Shown here piece after piece: positions 62,022 through 64,000 of a DNA stretch of 64,000 nucleotides. The DNA comes from Flavobacteriales bacterium. GTDB taxonomy: Bacteria; Bacteroidota; Bacteroidia; Flavobacteriales_D; Sanyastnellaceae. Below the pieces are notes generated by a model. It saw nothing but the letters and a program-made list of their open reading frames with translations. It made no database searches and had not been told where the DNA came from. The number at the start of each line of letters is the position of its first letter. The first letter of the stretch is position 1. The translations under genes and the position numbers were made by a program. The stretch spans positions 62,001 to 126,000 of the forward strand of contig JAIXWX010000034.1 in NCBI GenBank assembly GCA_027491075.1, in the 5' to 3' direction.

Positions 62022-64000
62022 ATGCGGAAACTGTTGCCAATAACCGTTTTGTTTTTTACACTCATACTGGCTTTTGCTAGTAAGGCGCAGTTTTACCAAG
62101 GGTCAAACATGGAGTTTGGGAAGAATAGAGTGCAATGGCGAGAGTTTGACTGGTACTATTATCCAACAGAGAACTTCGAAGTCTATTATTATCAAGGTGG
62201 AGAAAATCTTGCTCAGTATGTTCTTGTATCGTCTGAAAAAAACCTGAAAGAAATTCAGAAGTTTTTTGATTACTCGATGGAGGATAAGATTCAAGTGCTT
62301 TCATACGCAAAGCAAAGTGAATTTCGACAAAGCAACATCGGAATAAGCAATGATGATCAATACAATATTGGTGGAGCGGCACGCATCATGGGCAATAAGA
62401 TGTTTGTCTATTACGAAGGCGATCATGCACTTCTTGAACTGCAAATCCGGGAAAGTCTTTCTCGTGTCGTATTCAGTGAAATGATGTACGGAGGTGATTG
62501 GAAGGATGTATTGAAAAGTACCGCACTCCTTAGTATGCCAAAATGGTACGAAGAAGGCATTATATCTTATGCTGCTGCGCAAAAGAATTTGGATGCAGAA
62601 CTTTTTATAAGTGATCTTGCAAGAAAGAAAAAAGTTCCAAGTATAAATCGACTAATAGGAAAAGATGCTATGTTGGCTGGACATGCATTTTGGAACTTTA
62701 TTGCAGAGGTCTATGGGCCGAACGTGATTCCGAATATTCTTTACATGACTCGTCTGAGTAGAAACGTCGAAAGCGGATTTTTATACGTACTCGGGCTTTC
62801 ATTGGATTCCGTCATTAAGGAATACAATAACTTTTATAAAGAAAAATATGGTGGAGTTAGAAGTGAAAAGATTCCTGGTCTGCCCGCTGCACCAGGGAAA
62901 GACGCTACCAAAGCGGAGGTGAAGAAATATAAAAAAGCGTCGAAGTTGCTTGGTGACTTACCGGTAAAGTACAAAAAGAAATACCAATATAGCCAATTTA
63001 AACTGTCGCCGGATGCATCGAAAATGGCGTTTGTAACCAATGAAATGGGACAGTATAAGATTTGGATTTACGATTTCGAGAAAGAAAAACTACGGAGAAT
63101 AGTCAAGAAAGAGTACAAGTTGGATCGACTAGTGGATGAAAGTTTTCCAGTTCTCTCTTGGCATCCCAGCAGTGAGGCGTTGACTTATGTTTTTGAGAAA
63201 AAAGGAAGAGCATTCATCGGGACATATCAATTGCCAGAAAAGAAAGCCATTGAAAAAGAGCTTTTCAGAATTGAGAAAGTGATCGATATGCAATACAGCA
63301 AAGATGGTAAAAAGATAATTTTTAGTGGAGTTAATAAAGGAAGAACAGACTTGTATTTGTATCAGGTTATAGGAAACAATCAGCAACAACTGACCAATGA
63401 TATATTCGATGACCTGCACCCGCGTTTTTTGGATAACGATAGAAAAATAATTTTCGCCTCCAATAGACCAGATGATACCTTGCGCACAGAAGGTTATGGT
63501 GAGCTGGAGCTTTTGACAAAAGATATTTTTATTTACGATCTAGAGAATAAGGATTTTCTTTTGGAAAGGGTAACGAATACGCCTCTTGCTGATGAGAAAT
63601 TACCATTTGAGTATAGTCCTAAACAGTATACCTATTTAAGCAATGAGAGCGGGGGCATTTACAATAGGATGACTGCGCGTATCGATAGTACGATTGCTAG
63701 CATTGATACTACGATCAATTATCGATACTTCACTTCAGCTTCAAGGTTGAGCAATTTTCCTCGATTTCCAAGGGAGTATAGTTTCAATGCTGTTACCGGG
63801 GATTATGTGTTGCTTTTCAAAAAAGATAACCGTCCGATTGTTTATCTCGGTAATAGAACAATGGATGCGGCTCAGGCGGACAGCGGGGGAGACACAATGG
63901 GCGCGGGTCTAGCTACGGGTAAAGTTGAAGTTTACACTATGTCAGAGGATAGTTTAGCGGATGATGAAATTGATATCAATAACTATGTTTTTGAGGACGA
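62022..64000 (+). CDS. Large exported TolB-like beta-propeller protein (C-terminus beyond window)
   Basis: About 659 codons are visible with no stop before the window edge. ATG 62022 begins a signal peptide (LFFTLILAFASKAQ); an N-terminal part with LSMPKWYEEGIISYAAAQK, resembling a peptidase-MA-like module, is followed by propeller blades of the TolB/PD40 type (FKLSPDASKMAFVTNEMGQY, DGKKIIFSGVNKGRTDLYLY, DDLHPRFLDNDRKIIFASNR). Such proteins are common in Flavobacteriales. The role is unknown; the export signal suggests a periplasmic or outer-membrane place. Confidence 0.82.
   Translation, partial: MRKLLPITVLFFTLILAFASKAQFYQGSNMEFGKNRVQWREFDWYYYPTENFEVYYYQGGENLAQYVLVSSEKNLKEIQKFFDYSMEDKIQVLSYAKQSEFRQSNIGISNDDQYNIGGAARIMGNKMFVYYEGDHALLELQIRESLSRVVFSEMMYGGDWKDVLKSTALLSMPKWYEEGIISYAAAQKNLDAELFISDLARKKKVPSINRLIGKDAMLAGHAFWNFIAEVYGPNVIPNILYMTRLSRNVESGFLYVLGLSLDSVIKEYNNFYKEKYGGVRSEKIPGLPAAPGKDATKAEVKKYKKASKLLGDLPVKYKKKYQYSQFKLSPDASKMAFVTNEMGQYKIWIYDFEKEKLRRIVKKEYKLDRLVDESFPVLSWHPSSEALTYVFEKKGRAFIGTYQLPEKKAIEKELFRIEKVIDMQYSKDGKKIIFSGVNKGRTDLYLYQVIGNNQQQLTNDIFDDLHPRFLDNDRKIIFASNRPDDTLRTEGYGELELLTKDIFIYDLENKDFLLERVTNTPLADEKLPFEYSPKQYTYLSNESGGIYNRMTARIDSTIASIDTTINYRYFTSASRLSNFPRFPREYSFNAVTGDYVLLFKKDNRPIVYLGNRTMDAAQADSGGDTMGAGLATGKVEVYTMSEDSLADDEIDINNYVFED

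Overview
This window is chromosomal DNA from a member of the Bacteroidota, most likely order Flavobacteriales (Cryomorphaceae/Schleiferiaceae-like; the family is inference). The evidence is several type IX secretion (T9SS) substrates with type A or type B C-terminal sorting domains, a PorP/SprF-family protein, many secreted repeat proteins, A-rich leaders in place of strong Shine-Dalgarno sites, and Bacteroidota-type -7 boxes (TAnnTTTG) before several genes. I see no rRNA, tRNA, insertion sequence, prophage or CRISPR array. The window is gene-dense with many 1-4 base start/stop overlaps.

Layout. 1-5.3 kb: a glycosyltransferase cut by the window edge, an AddB-like nuclease, a small unknown gene and murB. 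5.6-14.1 kb: a hybrid histidine kinase, then a T9SS pair on the minus strand (giant PKD-repeat adhesin plus PorP/SprF). 14.2-17.7 kb: a YkgJ-type cysteine-cluster protein facing a three-gene operon of MbnP-like and two MauG/MbnH-like dihaem lipoproteins, probably a copper/redox module. 18-20.2 kb: an unknown membrane protein, a methyltransferase and a T9SS-cargo pseudogene broken only by in-frame stops. 20.2-27.3 kb: priA, an HYR-like repeat T9SS protein and clpP.

27.4-34.4 kb is a surface-polysaccharide and sorting region. On the minus strand lies an operon of a Wzc-like tyrosine autokinase with a Tyr-Gly tail, a GT2 glycosyltransferase, an SpsF-like nucleotidyltransferase and a DUF4910 aminopeptidase-like protein. 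Divergent from it is a compact operon of a 73-residue PID-CTERM protein, an exosortase, an exosortase-associated membrane protein and a conserved unknown. I consider this the most notable system here: a private exosortase with a tiny Pro/Gly/Cys-rich cargo.

34.5-40.9 kb: two large secreted proteins built from GCTDPxACNYxP repeats and GDGWNG modules, one ending in a T9SS domain and the other in a dockerin-like Ca-binding motif. 40.9-53.6 kb: mostly housekeeping and metabolic genes (M28 peptidase, two SDRs, nitroreductase, MarR-YceI pair with a tandem operator, ABC exporter, gmd, PlsC acyltransferase, VOC protein). 53.7-55.5 kb: a PhoB/PhoR-like two-component pair. 56.2-61.9 kb: a complete RND efflux operon (adaptor, pump, outer-membrane channel). 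62.0 kb to the end: the start of a large TolB-like beta-propeller protein cut by the window edge.

All family assignments come from reading the translations by eye; no database search was run.
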